Assembly (NCBI GenBank): GCA_023392535.1
Contig: JAEVYY010000007.1
Coordinates: 124,001-188,000 of the forward strand
DNA length: 64,000 bases
Direction: 5' to 3'
Source: Bacillota bacterium
GTDB lineage: Bacteria; Bacillota; Clostridia; Lachnospirales; Lachnospiraceae
Part shown: positions 26,213 to 35,457 of the stretch, one piece after another
Layout: each line of letters opens with the position of its first letter
How positions within the stretch are numbered: position 1 is the first letter of the stretch
The notes under the pieces: generated by a model
Database searches by the model: none
What the model was told of the DNA's origin: nothing
Seen by the model: the letters and a program-made list of their open reading frames with translations, nothing else
Made by a program: the position numbers and the translations under genes

Positions 26213-27103
26213 ATGGAATTAAGACAATTACAAACATTTAAGACAATCGCTAAACTTCAAAGTTTTTCAAAAGCCGCATTGGAGTTAGGCTACGCACAAT
26301 CATCTGTTACCTCCCAGATTCAACTACTTGAGCAGGAACTTAAGGTAAAATTATTCGAACGTTTGGGCCATACTATTTCGTTAACGTTAGAAGGAAAGAA
26401 GTTGTTGCCGATAGCAGAACAGATGTTGCAGCTGTCAAATGATGCAAGGAATATTGCTGGAAATCCAGATAGACCAGCGGGATATTTGACGATAGGTGCA
26501 GTGGAATCTTTATGTGCCACAAGGTTGCCAAAACTTTTAAAAGAATATCAAATACGATATCCGGATGTCGAGATTTTGATTAAGTTTGGTACAAGAAATG
26601 AATTTTTGCATGCATTAAAAAATAATGAGATGGATCTTGCATTTTTTCTGGAGCCTGAGATCATTCTTCATGATTTTATTACGGTATCGAGAACGGTTGA
26701 GCCAATGGGACTATTTTGCGCGCCTGAACATGCATTGGCCTGCAAAGAACATGTTTACCCACAAGATTTATCTGGAGAACCATTCATTTTAACAGAGTCA
26801 ACTTGTGGTTATAGAGAGCTATTTAACACAATCATATCCCAATACCATATCAAGCCCCGATCATTGATAGAAACGGGTAATGTTCCGGTTATCAAACAGT
26901 TGATCATGGGTAATATGGGAATCACATTTTTACCAAAGATGGCGGTGGAAGAAGAACTTCAGAAAAAAAAGTTTGCTTCATTGCACTGGGAGGGACCAGA
27001 ATTTGTGATATATACACAAGTGCTATATCACAAAGACAAATGGATGTCTTCAGCGCTTACAGCTTTTATTGATCTGATGCTTGAAATGAAAGTTCTTTCC
27101 TGA
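26213..27103 (+). CDS. LysR-family regulator
   Basis: A 296-residue LysR-type regulator: winged helix at residues 1-60 (MELRQLQTFKTIAKLQSFSKAA, AQSSVTSQIQLLEQELKVKLFER) and a periplasmic-binding-like effector domain (~88-290) with LTIGAVES and QLIMGNMGITFLP. The chosen ATG has GGAGG 8 bases upstream; the longer frame from 26162 has none. No obvious target is adjacent except perhaps the divergent DinB gene, which LysR proteins often control. Cofactor unknown. Confidence 0.93.
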   Translation: MELRQLQTFKTIAKLQSFSKAALELGYAQSSVTSQIQLLEQELKVKLFERLGHTISLTLEGKKLLPIAEQMLQLSNDARNIAGNPDRPAGYLTIGAVESLCATRLPKLLKEYQIRYPDVEILIKFGTRNEFLHALKNNEMDLAFFLEPEIILHDFITVSRTVEPMGLFCAPEHALACKEHVYPQDLSGEPFILTESTCGYRELFNTIISQYHIKPRSLIETGNVPVIKQLIMGNMGITFLPKMAVEEELQKKKFASLHWEGPEFVIYTQVLYHKDKWMSSALTAFIDLMLEMKVLS

Positions 27104-27109
27104 TTATTC

Positions 27110-27155
27110 TTGACATTCTTAGTATGATAGATTAAAATGCAAGCAACTACTTGCA
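27110..27155 (+). promoter_or_regulatory. promoter and TGCAAG-N6-CTTGCA operator of tetR-ilvBN
   Basis: TTGACA (27110-27115), 17-base spacer, TAAAAT (27133-27138), then palindrome TGCAAG-CAACTA-CTTGCA (27138-27155). A related GCAAG-N2-CTTGC lies at 27790-27801 just before ilvB. Confidence 0.7.
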
Positions 27156-27175
27156 CGGGGATGGAGGTAATAAAT

Positions 27176-27751
27176 TTGGATGATACAAGTCAGAGGATTA
27201 TAGATGCTGCCATGCACTTAATTCGGGATAAAGGATACATTGCTACTACCACAAAAGATATCGCAAAAAAGGCCGGGGTGAATGAATGCACTTTATTTCG
27301 AAAATTTCAGAATAAAAAAGATATTGTTTTGAAGGGCATTTCACAAGAAAAGTGGAGGGGAAATATTTCAGCGAATATCTTTGAAAATGTAGTATGGGAC
27401 CTTAAACCTGATTTAGAAATGTTCATGAGAGAGTATATGAACCGAATTACAGTCGATTTTGTAAATTTGTCGATTGGTTTACGAGCTCCTCAGATTTATG
27501 AAGAAACAGCCCCATTTATAATGAAAATACCACAAACATTCCTCTCATCTCTAATTTCTTATTTTGAACAGATGAAAGAGAAAGAAAAGATAATAGATGG
27601 TGATTTTGAAAATATGGCTATGACATTTTTTTCAGCTACTTTTGGCTACACTTTTTTACATGCATCTTTTGGAGAAAAACTGTCGACAAAAAAGCAAGAA
27701 GATTTTATTAAAGATAGTGTCAAATTTTTTATACAAGGTATATCATTTTAG
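27176..27751 (+). CDS. TetR/AcrR-family regulator next to ilvBN
   Basis: A 191-residue TetR regulator with HTH at residues ~5-50 (IIDAAMHLIRDKGYIATT, KKAGVNECTLFRKF) and a helical ligand domain. The start is a TTG at 27176: GGAGG lies exactly 8 bases upstream, and the longer frame to ATG 27137 has no site and would cover the operator. A palindrome sits at the transcription start and a similar one before the acetolactate synthase gene 79 bases downstream, so it probably represses both. Regulation of acetolactate synthase by a TetR protein would be unusual and suggests a role in acetoin or special branched-chain metabolism. Confidence 0.88.
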   Translation: MDDTSQRIIDAAMHLIRDKGYIATTTKDIAKKAGVNECTLFRKFQNKKDIVLKGISQEKWRGNISANIFENVVWDLKPDLEMFMREYMNRITVDFVNLSIGLRAPQIYEETAPFIMKIPQTFLSSLISYFEQMKEKEKIIDGDFENMAMTFFSATFGYTFLHASFGEKLSTKKQEDFIKDSVKFFIQGISF

Positions 27752-27830
27752 TACTGTTAGCGCAGTACTAAAAAATATCATTAAATATAGCAAGTGCTTG
27801 CATGCATATTTTTTGGAAAGGAATAATAAA

Positions 27831-29552
27831 ATGGAAATAACAGGAGCGGAGCTTTTTGTCAAAGCTTTAAGAGAAGAGCAGGTATCTATTTTGTTTGGAT
27901 ATCCGGGTGGTCAGGTCATAGATCTTTTTGACGCTCTCTATGGAGAAAAAAGCATTCAAATCATTTTACCCCGCCATGAACAAGGGTTGATTCATGCAGC
28001 GGATGGGTATGCACGTTCCACTGGTAAGGTTGGTGTCTGCCTTGTGACGAGCGGACCAGGAGCGACTAACCTGGTAACAGGTATTGCCACTGCCAATTAT
28101 GATTGTGTGCCGTTGGTCTGCTTCACAGGGCAGGTATCTACGAATCTGATTGGTAAGGATGCATTTCAAGAAGTTGATATCGTTGGGATTACCAGAAACA
28201 TCTGCAAATATGCCGTTACGGTACGTAAGAGACAAGATTTGGGAAATGTTATTAAAAAAGCCTTCTACATTGCAAAGACTGGGAAACCAGGGGTAGTCGT
28301 TGTAGATTTACCAAAAGATATACAGAGAGAGTTTGGAGAAGAAATCTATCCTAAGTTTGTTAACGTCAGGGGCTATAAGCCTAATCTTACCGTTCATGAA
28401 GGACAGATAAAAAAAGCAATTGAAGTGCTCAAACAAGCAAAAAAACCTTTGTTTCTGATTGGTGGAGGTGTCCACATTTCTGGTGCAGAAAATGAAATGA
28501 GACAATTGGCAGAACAAACCGGGATCCCTGTGGTCACAACCATAATGGGAAAAGGGGCTATACCAACAAAGCATCCCCTGTATATTGGGAATATTGGAAT
28601 CCATGCCATTTATGCTGCAAATGCTGCGGTTAATGAATGCGATGTATTATGCTCCATAGGAACACGATTTAATGATAGAATTACAGGGAAAACAGATACC
28701 TTTGCACCAAAAGCGACGTTGATACATATTGATGTCGATCCGGCTTCCATTGCAAAAAATGTAGCCGTAGATATCCCAATTGTGGCAGATGCAAAGAATG
28801 CAATTGAACATTTACGAAAGAAGGCTATCTCAGTCAAATGCAAGGATTGGCGCAAGCAGATTGCTACATGGAAGAAAGAGTATCCTCTTATCGTAAATAC
28901 GGATGGTCTGACGCCACAAAATATCATCACAAAAGTCAATAAAGGCTTCCAAAATGCAGTCATTGTAACGGATGTTGGACAAAATCAACTTTGGGCAACA
29001 CAATATCTGGAGCTGGATGAAAGTAAACAGATGCTGACTTCAGGAGGTCTGGGAACGATGGGGTATGGATTACCGGCAGCACTGGGAGCTAAGTTGGGTA
29101 ATCCGGAAAAAGATGTTATTGTAATCTGCGGCGATGGCGGGATACAGATGAATATTCAGGAGATGGCAACAGCTGTCGTGCAGGAACTTCCTATTATTGT
29201 ATGTATCTTCAATAATGGTTATCTTGGAAACGTAAGACAGTGGCAGCAAATGTTCTATCAAAAACGTTATTCCTGTACCTGTATGCGATATCGCAAGCAA
29301 TGTGATTTAAATTGTAACGATCCAGGAAAAGATTGTCCTGTTTATACTCCCGATTTTATAAAACTCGCGGAGAGCTATGGAGCCTATGGCATTCGTGTAA
29401 CAAAGGATGAGGATATTGATAAAGCGTTAAGAGCTGCTCAAAATAATCGTTTAGCTCCAACGGTAATAGAATTTATGATCAAGGCGGAAGAAAATGTTCT
29501 GCCAATCGTTCCGCCGGGGAGCCCCATCCATGAAATGGTAATGGAATATTAA
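27831..29552 (+). CDS. ilvB: acetolactate synthase large subunit
   Basis: The 573-residue ThDP enzyme condenses two pyruvates to 2-acetolactate. It has the N-terminal YPGGQVIDLFDAL and catalytic Glu in PRHEQGLIHAADGYAR, a central FAD-binding-type domain, and the ThDP motif GDGGIQMNIQEMATA ending in NN(G). An unusual Cys-rich insert at C482, C484, C491, C495 and C502 lies right after the FYQKRYS motif, where usual AHAS has a short NPDF link. ATG 27831 follows GGAAAGGAA; the long upstream frame belongs to the TetR gene. ilvN follows 17 bases after the stop. Confidence 0.95.
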   Translation: MEITGAELFVKALREEQVSILFGYPGGQVIDLFDALYGEKSIQIILPRHEQGLIHAADGYARSTGKVGVCLVTSGPGATNLVTGIATANYDCVPLVCFTGQVSTNLIGKDAFQEVDIVGITRNICKYAVTVRKRQDLGNVIKKAFYIAKTGKPGVVVVDLPKDIQREFGEEIYPKFVNVRGYKPNLTVHEGQIKKAIEVLKQAKKPLFLIGGGVHISGAENEMRQLAEQTGIPVVTTIMGKGAIPTKHPLYIGNIGIHAIYAANAAVNECDVLCSIGTRFNDRITGKTDTFAPKATLIHIDVDPASIAKNVAVDIPIVADAKNAIEHLRKKAISVKCKDWRKQIATWKKEYPLIVNTDGLTPQNIITKVNKGFQNAVIVTDVGQNQLWATQYLELDESKQMLTSGGLGTMGYGLPAALGAKLGNPEKDVIVICGDGGIQMNIQEMATAVVQELPIIVCIFNNGYLGNVRQWQQMFYQKRYSCTCMRYRKQCDLNCNDPGKDCPVYTPDFIKLAESYGAYGIRVTKDEDIDKALRAAQNNRLAPTVIEFMIKAEENVLPIVPPGSPIHEMVMEY

Positions 29553-29569
29553 GTTCGGAGGTGTTTCGT

Positions 29570-30055
29570 GTGAAGAAACGTTGGCTTTGTCTGTTTGTAG
29601 AAAATGATATTGGAGTACTTGCCCTCATAGCAGGTCTTTTTTCCGGGAAAGCATACAATTTGAATAGTCTTACTGTGGGTATCACGGAGGATGAGACGGT
29701 AGCAAGAATGACAATTAGTCTGTTTAGTGATGACCAGAATTTTGAGCAGGTAAAAAAACAATTGAACCGGACAATTGAGGTCATTAAACTCATAGATTGC
29801 ACGAATGAATCCATATACGGTAAAGAAATTATGTTTTTAAAGATAGGAAGCTGTACAGAACAGGATAAAAATGAAATTATGAGATTTGCATTTGTTCACC
29901 ACATAAAAGTAGTGGATTTTAACAAAACTACGGTTATTATTGAGTGTATCAAGACAGAGGATGAAAATAATAAAATAAGGAATCTTCTGTGTGAAACATT
30001 TCATAATACGATTGAAATTGTAAGAGGCGGTAGTGTAGCGATTGAGTCGATATAA
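29570..30055 (+). CDS. ilvN: acetolactate synthase small (regulatory) subunit
   Basis: The 161-residue product is the regulatory subunit of acetolactate synthase: an N-terminal ACT domain (KKRWLCLFVENDIGVLALIAGLF, then YNLNSLTVGITEDE) and a C-terminal second ACT-like part, about the usual IlvN length. It confers valine feedback and raises activity of IlvB. GTG 29570 is chosen: GGAGG (29557-29561) is 8 bases upstream, while GTG 29561 overlaps that site. It ends the tetR-ilvB-ilvN unit. Confidence 0.92.
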   Translation: MKKRWLCLFVENDIGVLALIAGLFSGKAYNLNSLTVGITEDETVARMTISLFSDDQNFEQVKKQLNRTIEVIKLIDCTNESIYGKEIMFLKIGSCTEQDKNEIMRFAFVHHIKVVDFNKTTVIIECIKTEDENNKIRNLLCETFHNTIEIVRGGSVAIESI

Positions 30056-30141
30056 GCTTTCAAAACTGTAAGATGAAATTCACTTCAATGTAAGGTAAAT
30101 GTGCTATCCTTATGCGACAGGAAGAAAGGAGGGGATACAAG

Positions 30142-32490
30142 ATGAGAAGCTATCTATTTCTAGCATGGAACTATTTATCTAGACATAAGAAGACAACAAG
30201 ATTTACACTAATAAGTGTTATTTTAGCGGTAGCTCTTGTTGTTGGGATATTTTCTATGTTGGATTCATTGTTAAAATTTGAAAGAACACAGATATTAAAA
30301 AAAGAGGGAAATTATCATATTTTAATACGCAATCCATCCCAAAATGAGATTCGTTCTATTAAAAACCGGTTGGATGTAAAAAATTCAGGTGTGTTGATTG
30401 ATTTTGGGAAAGGAAGATTAGATGATACCGTGTGTCAGTTGGGAAGTATTGATTCCAATTTTGCGGCAAATATGAACTTTGTAATTTCGAAAGGCAACTT
30501 TCCAACAAAAGAAAATGAGATCGTTCTTGAAAAATGGTATATGGATAAAGCAGCTTTGAGGATTGGAGATACCATATCCCTTACTTTATCAAATAAAAAA
30601 AGAGATGTTTTTCAAATCAGCGGTATAATTAATGATTGGGGCGTCACGAAAGCGGTGTCTATCCCCTTTGTTTTATTAAATAATGATAAGATGGATCAAC
30701 AGGCCGCGGAAAGTAAGCAATTATTTATTCTGTTTAGGGACCATGTCAATATACAAAATGCCAAGAATGATATCCTATCAGTGTTAGCTGTTCCCGAAGA
30801 TAGAATCGGTTACAATGATGGATATCTTGCGCTCTTGCTGCAGACAAAAAATAACCGCGTCATAACGATATACGGCATAGGCGTCCTACTATTTAGCCTT
30901 GTACTTTTGACAGCGGTCATCATGATATACAATACTATTAATATATCTGTTATGGACAGAGTGCGGCAATTTGGATTGTTACGATGTCTGGGAGCTACTA
31001 CCATACAAATCAAAAGAATTGTAAGGTGGGAAAGTTTATTTCTATCTCTGAAAGCGATTCCATTTGGAGTGCTGTTAGGAACGGTATTATCCTTTTTGGG
31101 TAATGTAGTTTTAAAATATTTTAATTCGGATATTTTTGGGGGTATTGCAATTTTCAGCCTGAGTTTTATAGGAATTACGGCCGGTGTGTTCATAGGAATT
31201 ATGACAGTTCTTTTCGCATCACTGATTCCAGCTCAAAAAGCTGCAGGCATCTCACCGCTAAGTGCCATCTCTTTGAATTATGATGATATGAAATCTGACA
31301 GAAAAAAGATAGGATTACTCTTAAAAATCTTTCGAGCGGAAACAGCAATTGGTATCTATAATGCAATTCAGAAAAAAAGTACATTTCTTTTAATGACTAG
31401 CTCCATTGCGTTCAGTATTATTTTGTTCTTAGGCTTTCATATCCTTGTGACTCCAACTTTTTTGGGTGTTAATACAAAAAAAATGTACACCGCTGATATT
31501 TCATTGTCATCAGATACAGGCATGGAGAGGTCTTTGTTTAATGATATATCTAATTTAAAAGGGACAAAAAGGGTATTTGGCAGAATGAACTGCTTGATGC
31601 AAGCGACTTTCGATACTTCGAGACTTACGGATCCTTATAAAGAGCCTGCAAATTCATGGATCGTTTCCTATGATAAAATGCAACTGGCATGGGCCGGAAA
31701 ATATCTGACAGAAGGAATCTGTGATGAGGATACATTAAACAGAAAAAGAGGAGTGATAGCGGTCAGAAAAATATATAGAGACGATGCATGGATGGAAACT
31801 ACAAATTTTAAATTGGGTGATTATGTAGATATAAGAACCGATTTTGGAACTGAAAAATTTGTGGTCTTGGGAATTTTAGATTCTATCCCTTATGCAACAG
31901 ATGAAATCACTATTGCAACATTTATCAGTACCGAAAAGCTTTTCACTAAGATATCAAAGGATCATTTATATAAAAGTATTGATATCCAGTTGAATCATAG
32001 AGAGCAGGAGAATACGGTAAGCCAAATTAAAGAGCAGATTGATGGTACGATTGCGTTTCATGATAAGCGTCAATTTAACGCTGAGGCAAACAATGCCTTT
32101 ATGACAATGGCAGTTTTTATTTATGGATTCCTTGGAATCATTGCACTGATTAGTGTACTGAATATAATAAATACGATGAACACAAGTGTGACGTCTAGAA
32201 CGAAATATCTGGGAATCCTTCGTGCGGTGGGAATGACCGGTAAACAGCTTAATCGGATGATCTTAATGCAGGCAATCACGTATACCGTCTCAGGCTGTAT
32301 GGTAGGATGTATACTTGGAATTTTTCTCCAGAAAAGACTCCTTTATAGACTTGGGTACGATTGGAAATTTCCTGTATACCAAGTCTTAATAACCATAGGA
32401 ATTTGTTTGTTTGCGGCGGTATTGTCAGCTATTAGTTCACTGAAACGAACCCGGATAAAAAGTATCTGTGAGACCATTGCATCTTTATGA
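30142..32490 (+). CDS. FtsX-type ABC transporter permease (orphan)
   Basis: The ~782-residue permease has N-terminal and C-terminal FtsX modules. Helices lie at residues ~18-40, then three around 245-345 and, after a second extracellular domain, three around 655-775; LRCLGATTIQIKRIVRWESLFLS and LRAVGMTGKQLNRMILMQAI are the two FtsX coupling motifs. Such proteins are MacB/LolCDE-type exporters or mechanotransmission units and need an ATPase, yet none is adjacent: the next gene is an EFR1 ferredoxin. AAAGGAGGGG ends ~7 bases before ATG 30142. Substrate unknown. Confidence 0.88.
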   Translation: MRSYLFLAWNYLSRHKKTTRFTLISVILAVALVVGIFSMLDSLLKFERTQILKKEGNYHILIRNPSQNEIRSIKNRLDVKNSGVLIDFGKGRLDDTVCQLGSIDSNFAANMNFVISKGNFPTKENEIVLEKWYMDKAALRIGDTISLTLSNKKRDVFQISGIINDWGVTKAVSIPFVLLNNDKMDQQAAESKQLFILFRDHVNIQNAKNDILSVLAVPEDRIGYNDGYLALLLQTKNNRVITIYGIGVLLFSLVLLTAVIMIYNTINISVMDRVRQFGLLRCLGATTIQIKRIVRWESLFLSLKAIPFGVLLGTVLSFLGNVVLKYFNSDIFGGIAIFSLSFIGITAGVFIGIMTVLFASLIPAQKAAGISPLSAISLNYDDMKSDRKKIGLLLKIFRAETAIGIYNAIQKKSTFLLMTSSIAFSIILFLGFHILVTPTFLGVNTKKMYTADISLSSDTGMERSLFNDISNLKGTKRVFGRMNCLMQATFDTSRLTDPYKEPANSWIVSYDKMQLAWAGKYLTEGICDEDTLNRKRGVIAVRKIYRDDAWMETTNFKLGDYVDIRTDFGTEKFVVLGILDSIPYATDEITIATFISTEKLFTKISKDHLYKSIDIQLNHREQENTVSQIKEQIDGTIAFHDKRQFNAEANNAFMTMAVFIYGFLGIIALISVLNIINTMNTSVTSRTKYLGILRAVGMTGKQLNRMILMQAITYTVSGCMVGCILGIFLQKRLLYRLGYDWKFPVYQVLITIGICLFAAVLSAISSLKRTRIKSICETIASL

Positions 32491-32580
32491 ACTACATTGA
32501 TAGAAGATAGTAAATTAAATATACATTTTCGAAGTGTTTAAATCGGTATGGTTTTGGCTATTTATTGGAGGGAATAAGAA

Positions 32581-33450
32581 ATGATAAAGAAGGTTACATT
32601 GGCGTTTTTCTCAGGAACTGGAGGGACAAAAGCAGTCTGTGACTGTTTTGCACATGAATTGGAGAAGCAGGAAATTGAGGTGACAAATATTACGATTCCA
32701 AAAGGAAGTTTGCCAATCAATGGTAGAACGGATCTATTGATTGTTTTTTTTCCAGTATATGCATTTAGAATGCCTGATCTTGTCGAAAAATGGGTGAAAA
32801 AACTAACAGAAGTGAATAATACACCTGCGGTGGTCATTTCGGTATCAGGAGGAGGGGAAGTTTCGCCCAATACTGCCTGTCGGGAAAAATGCAAACGAAT
32901 TCTGAAAAAGAAAGGCTATCGCGTGATTTATGAAAAGATGTTTGTAATGCCATCCAATTTTGCAATTCAAGCAGACGAAAAGCTAAATCTTGCTTTGATC
33001 CGGATTATGCCACAAAGAGTGAGGCACATAATTAGGGATGTATTTGAGGGAAACGAACATTTAACACACCCTAAATTGCTTGATCGGATCCTTTCTGTAG
33101 TTTCCATTGCAGAGCATACGGGAGCAAAATTCTTCGGAGCATTTATAAAAGCATCTGATAAATGCAATGGATGTGCCTTGTGTGTCAGGGAATGTCCCAA
33201 GAATAATATACGTATGAAAAACGGTAAACCCAAATTTGGGTTCCAGTGTTTATGGTGTATGAAGTGTATCTATGCATGTCCATGTAAGGCACTAACTCCT
33301 GGCATATTAAAATCGGTAGTTCTAAAAGATGGCTTTGATATCAGGAATATGTGTAGAAAGGCAGAGCAGCATCCCGATTTCGAAGATACGTTTGAACCGG
33401 ATTCTGTATGGCAGGGTGCGATTGACTATATACAAAATTCTGAGGATTAA
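32581..33450 (+). CDS. EFR1-family flavodoxin/ferredoxin protein
   Basis: The 289-residue protein joins a flavodoxin-like domain (residues ~3-150: FFSGTGGTKAVCDCFA, then PVYAFRMPDLVEKW) to a C-terminal pair of 4Fe-4S clusters in CNGCALCVRECPKNNI and CLWCMKCIYACPCKAL. This is the EFR1 family, an electron carrier common in clostridia and of unknown partner. A GGAGGG site lies ~7 bases before the ATG. A strong terminator follows. The gene begins ~90 bases after the orphan permease, so co-transcription is possible but undefined. Confidence 0.9.
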   Translation: MIKKVTLAFFSGTGGTKAVCDCFAHELEKQEIEVTNITIPKGSLPINGRTDLLIVFFPVYAFRMPDLVEKWVKKLTEVNNTPAVVISVSGGGEVSPNTACREKCKRILKKKGYRVIYEKMFVMPSNFAIQADEKLNLALIRIMPQRVRHIIRDVFEGNEHLTHPKLLDRILSVVSIAEHTGAKFFGAFIKASDKCNGCALCVRECPKNNIRMKNGKPKFGFQCLWCMKCIYACPCKALTPGILKSVVLKDGFDIRNMCRKAEQHPDFEDTFEPDSVWQGAIDYIQNSED

Positions 33451-33469
33451 AAAAATAAAGAACTGAGAA

Positions 33470-33516
33470 CTCCTATCGGATTTTATGAGAAGCATAGCCG
33501 ATAGGAGAATTTTTTT
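33470..33516 (+). terminator. terminator after EFR1 gene
   Basis: A 10-bp stem CTCCTATCGG / CCGATAGGAG with an 18-base loop is followed by AATTTTTTT. It separates the EFR1 gene from the broken NifX-like remnant. Confidence 0.85.
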
Positions 33517-33518
33517 GC

Positions 33519-33719
33519 TTTCCGAACTCGCTCGTACGCGAAGTGAGAGCAAACTCAATACGTTGTTCCAAAGATTTGTTTCGTGAAAATGAAATGGATG
33601 TGATCGTTGGTGTACAGGGGAATGCAGATGAAGTAGTTACATTCTTTCTTGCAGGTGAATTAAAATCAAGTGGAAGTGTCTGTACGAAACATGCTTATGA
33701 AGGGAAATGTAACAATTAG
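33519..33719 (+). pseudogene. C-terminal remnant of a NifX/NifB-like Fe-S cluster-binding protein
   Basis: The ~330-base gap between the EFR1 and splB genes contains an open frame ending at TAG 33717 that reads EMDVIVGVQGNADEVV, then FFLAGELKSSGSVCTKH..C. This matches the last ~40 residues of NifX/NifB-family (dinitrogenase FeMo cofactor biosynthesis-type) small proteins: the GV.G.ADE, LAG.L and C..H...C landmarks. There is no start codon with a ribosome site and the first ~70 residues are absent, so it is a truncated relic. Intact members commonly accompany the DUF134 and Mrp genes that lie 1.2-2.6 kb downstream. The upstream part of the frame (33519-33590) is not recognisable. Confidence 0.6.
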
Positions 33720-33741
33720 ATCAGAAAGGTGCGGACGTTTG

Positions 33742-33774
33742 AAAAGGAGGCATTTCTTGCATATGCCCCCTTTT
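33742..33774. terminator. terminator between nifX remnant and splB
   Basis: A 12-bp stem AAAAGGAGGCAT / ATGCCCCCTTTT (one A-C mismatch) with a 9-base loop lies just before the splB stop codon; T runs flank it on both strands. Confidence 0.65.
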
Positions 33775-33779
33775 CGTAT

Positions 33780-34778
33780 CTACGAGATATATAGGATTTT
33801 CATGCCTGGTAATTTTTTTTGAATAGTTTCAAGCAAAAAGACTTCCGCTTCTTTTCTCACACGTTCTTTATAACTATACTTTCCTCTGCCTCTTCCGGTC
33901 ATTAATTCCCGGTCAAAAATGGAAATCGCATTTGGAAAAGCTTCGCTGTTAATCGCATTGTGAACAAAGCTATATGTCATTAGGATAATCTCTATAAATC
34001 CCGTGGATTTAACTTTATTACTTAGCTGATCGGCAAGGTCTAAAATGAGCTGATCGTACATTTGCCTCCAATTGGGGAGTAGAATTACGGGTGCGATTAG
34101 CAGACCCACAGGATATCCGGCATCTGCCATTTGATTAAGAGCCTTTATCCGTTCTGGGAGTGATGACGTTCCATATTCGACCTTACGTATAATTTCATCT
34201 GGATTCACACTCATTCTAAATATTGTTTTGCCTTTATGTTCAAGATCTAATAATGGTTCTACCATGTCGAATTTTGTGGGAAAAGTAAGCTTTCCTTTAC
34301 CGTTGCGGGCAAATTCTTCAATCGTCCAGGATAAATTTCCTGTGACTTTGTTTTCTAAGACTAAATCACTGTTACTACCGATTTCAAAGGTCTGGGGAGG
34401 TCTGGTAGATTCAAATTTCAATAGTCTTTGTAACATCTGTTCACGATTGACAAATAATCTTAAATAAGAACATTTGTTATAATTGCATACAAGATAACAA
34501 TATAGACACATTGCACGACAGCCAGATGAAGTATAGGGGACCAGCCAATCAGAAACTTTGTGATTTTCTACATATTTGTGGGTTTTTCTGACGCCTAAAA
34601 TTAAATGTTCTTTGAGCTTTGGAAAATATTCATTTTGCATCGAACTTAATTCAGTAATCCGGTTATGTGATTCTATCTCAATCCAAGGTAATGATTGATA
34701 TTTTTTTTTGAGGATTTGTCCCAATTCATAATCAAGTGTTGCCGGTTCATAATATACGGCATCAAATTTTATATCCAT
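33780..34778 (-). CDS. splB: spore photoproduct lyase (radical SAM)
   Basis: The 332-residue protein matches spore photoproduct lyase, the radical SAM enzyme that reverts 5-thyminyl-5,6-dihydrothymine in UV-damaged spore DNA at germination. The radical SAM cluster motif is CRAMCLYC (Cx3Cx2C) at residues ~88-95, preceded by WLVPYTSSG and followed by YLRLFVNREQM; NPDEIIRKVEYGTSSLPER and the late SYKERVRKEAEVFL blocks are family-typical. It is strong evidence for a spore former. The minus-strand start lies 178 bases from the divergent DUF134 gene. No splA repressor gene is adjacent. Confidence 0.9.
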   Translation of the reverse strand: MDIKFDAVYYEPATLDYELGQILKKKYQSLPWIEIESHNRITELSSMQNEYFPKLKEHLILGVRKTHKYVENHKVSDWLVPYTSSGCRAMCLYCYLVCNYNKCSYLRLFVNREQMLQRLLKFESTRPPQTFEIGSNSDLVLENKVTGNLSWTIEEFARNGKGKLTFPTKFDMVEPLLDLEHKGKTIFRMSVNPDEIIRKVEYGTSSLPERIKALNQMADAGYPVGLLIAPVILLPNWRQMYDQLILDLADQLSNKVKSTGFIEIILMTYSFVHNAINSEAFPNAISIFDRELMTGRGRGKYSYKERVRKEAEVFLLETIQKKLPGMKILYIS

Positions 34779-34956
34779 ATTCTATACCTGTCGCATAACA
34801 CATCTGAAAACAGATGCGGCTTCCTTTCTCCGTTAATTAAAGTGCCCAAATAATGCCGTCTACATACAAAAAAAGTGAGGCAATATGAGTTCAGTTGACA
34901 TTTCTCTTAAAACAGATATGATTAAAAGAAGAGAAAAATCAAGGTAAGGTGATTCT

Positions 34957-35433
34957 ATGGCAAGACCAACAAAATGGAGAAGAATTGAACATATCCCGGC
35001 AATCCCCTATTTCGTACCAGCTGAAAAAGATGTTGCAGAATTGTCGGAAAACAGATTGAAACTGGAAGAATTAGAAGCGATTCGCTTAAAGGATCTGGAG
35101 GGCCTGGAACAAGGGGAATGTGCAGAGCGGATGGAAGTATCCAGACCGACATTCCAACGTATTTTACTATCTGCAAGGGAAAAAGTGGCAGATAGTCTGA
35201 TTCATGGAAAAATGATACACATAGAGGGTGGAAATTTTACGCTCAATATATGTCCCATTAAATGTAATGATTGTGGGAAAGAATGGAAAGAAAGCTTTGA
35301 GAATGTGGAAACAATGAAAAGTGGTAATTATGCATGCCCAGATTGTGGCTCTCATAATATCATATGTAGAGATTTTTGCAGGGGTAAATTTTGCCGCAAG
35401 AATTGTTGTCGCCATAGAGGTGAAATATCTTAA
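34957..35433 (+). CDS. DUF134 domain protein
   Basis: The 158-residue protein begins MARPTKWRRIEHIPAIPYF with the DUF134 helix-turn-helix (LEELEAIRLKDLEGLEQGE, RMEVSRPTFQRIL) and ends in a Cys-rich tail (CPIKCNDCG, CPDCGSHN, then CxxxCRGKFC..CC) that likely binds zinc or an Fe-S cluster. DUF134 proteins lie next to NifX-like and Mrp/NBP35 genes in many anaerobes, and the same order is seen here with the Mrp gene 24 bases on. It is likely the regulator of that small Fe-S-related cluster. Confidence 0.9.
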   Translation: MARPTKWRRIEHIPAIPYFVPAEKDVAELSENRLKLEELEAIRLKDLEGLEQGECAERMEVSRPTFQRILLSAREKVADSLIHGKMIHIEGGNFTLNICPIKCNDCGKEWKESFENVETMKSGNYACPDCGSHNIICRDFCRGKFCRKNCCRHRGEIS

Positions 35434-35457
35434 GATTTTTAGAAAGGGGTCGGGAGT

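Noticed and set aside
27750..27769. AGTACTG-N6-CAGTACT repeat as a terminator
   Set aside because: It is followed by a run of A, not T, on the plus strand and has no T run on the minus strand; it also overlaps the tetR stop. Left as an unexplained inverted repeat.
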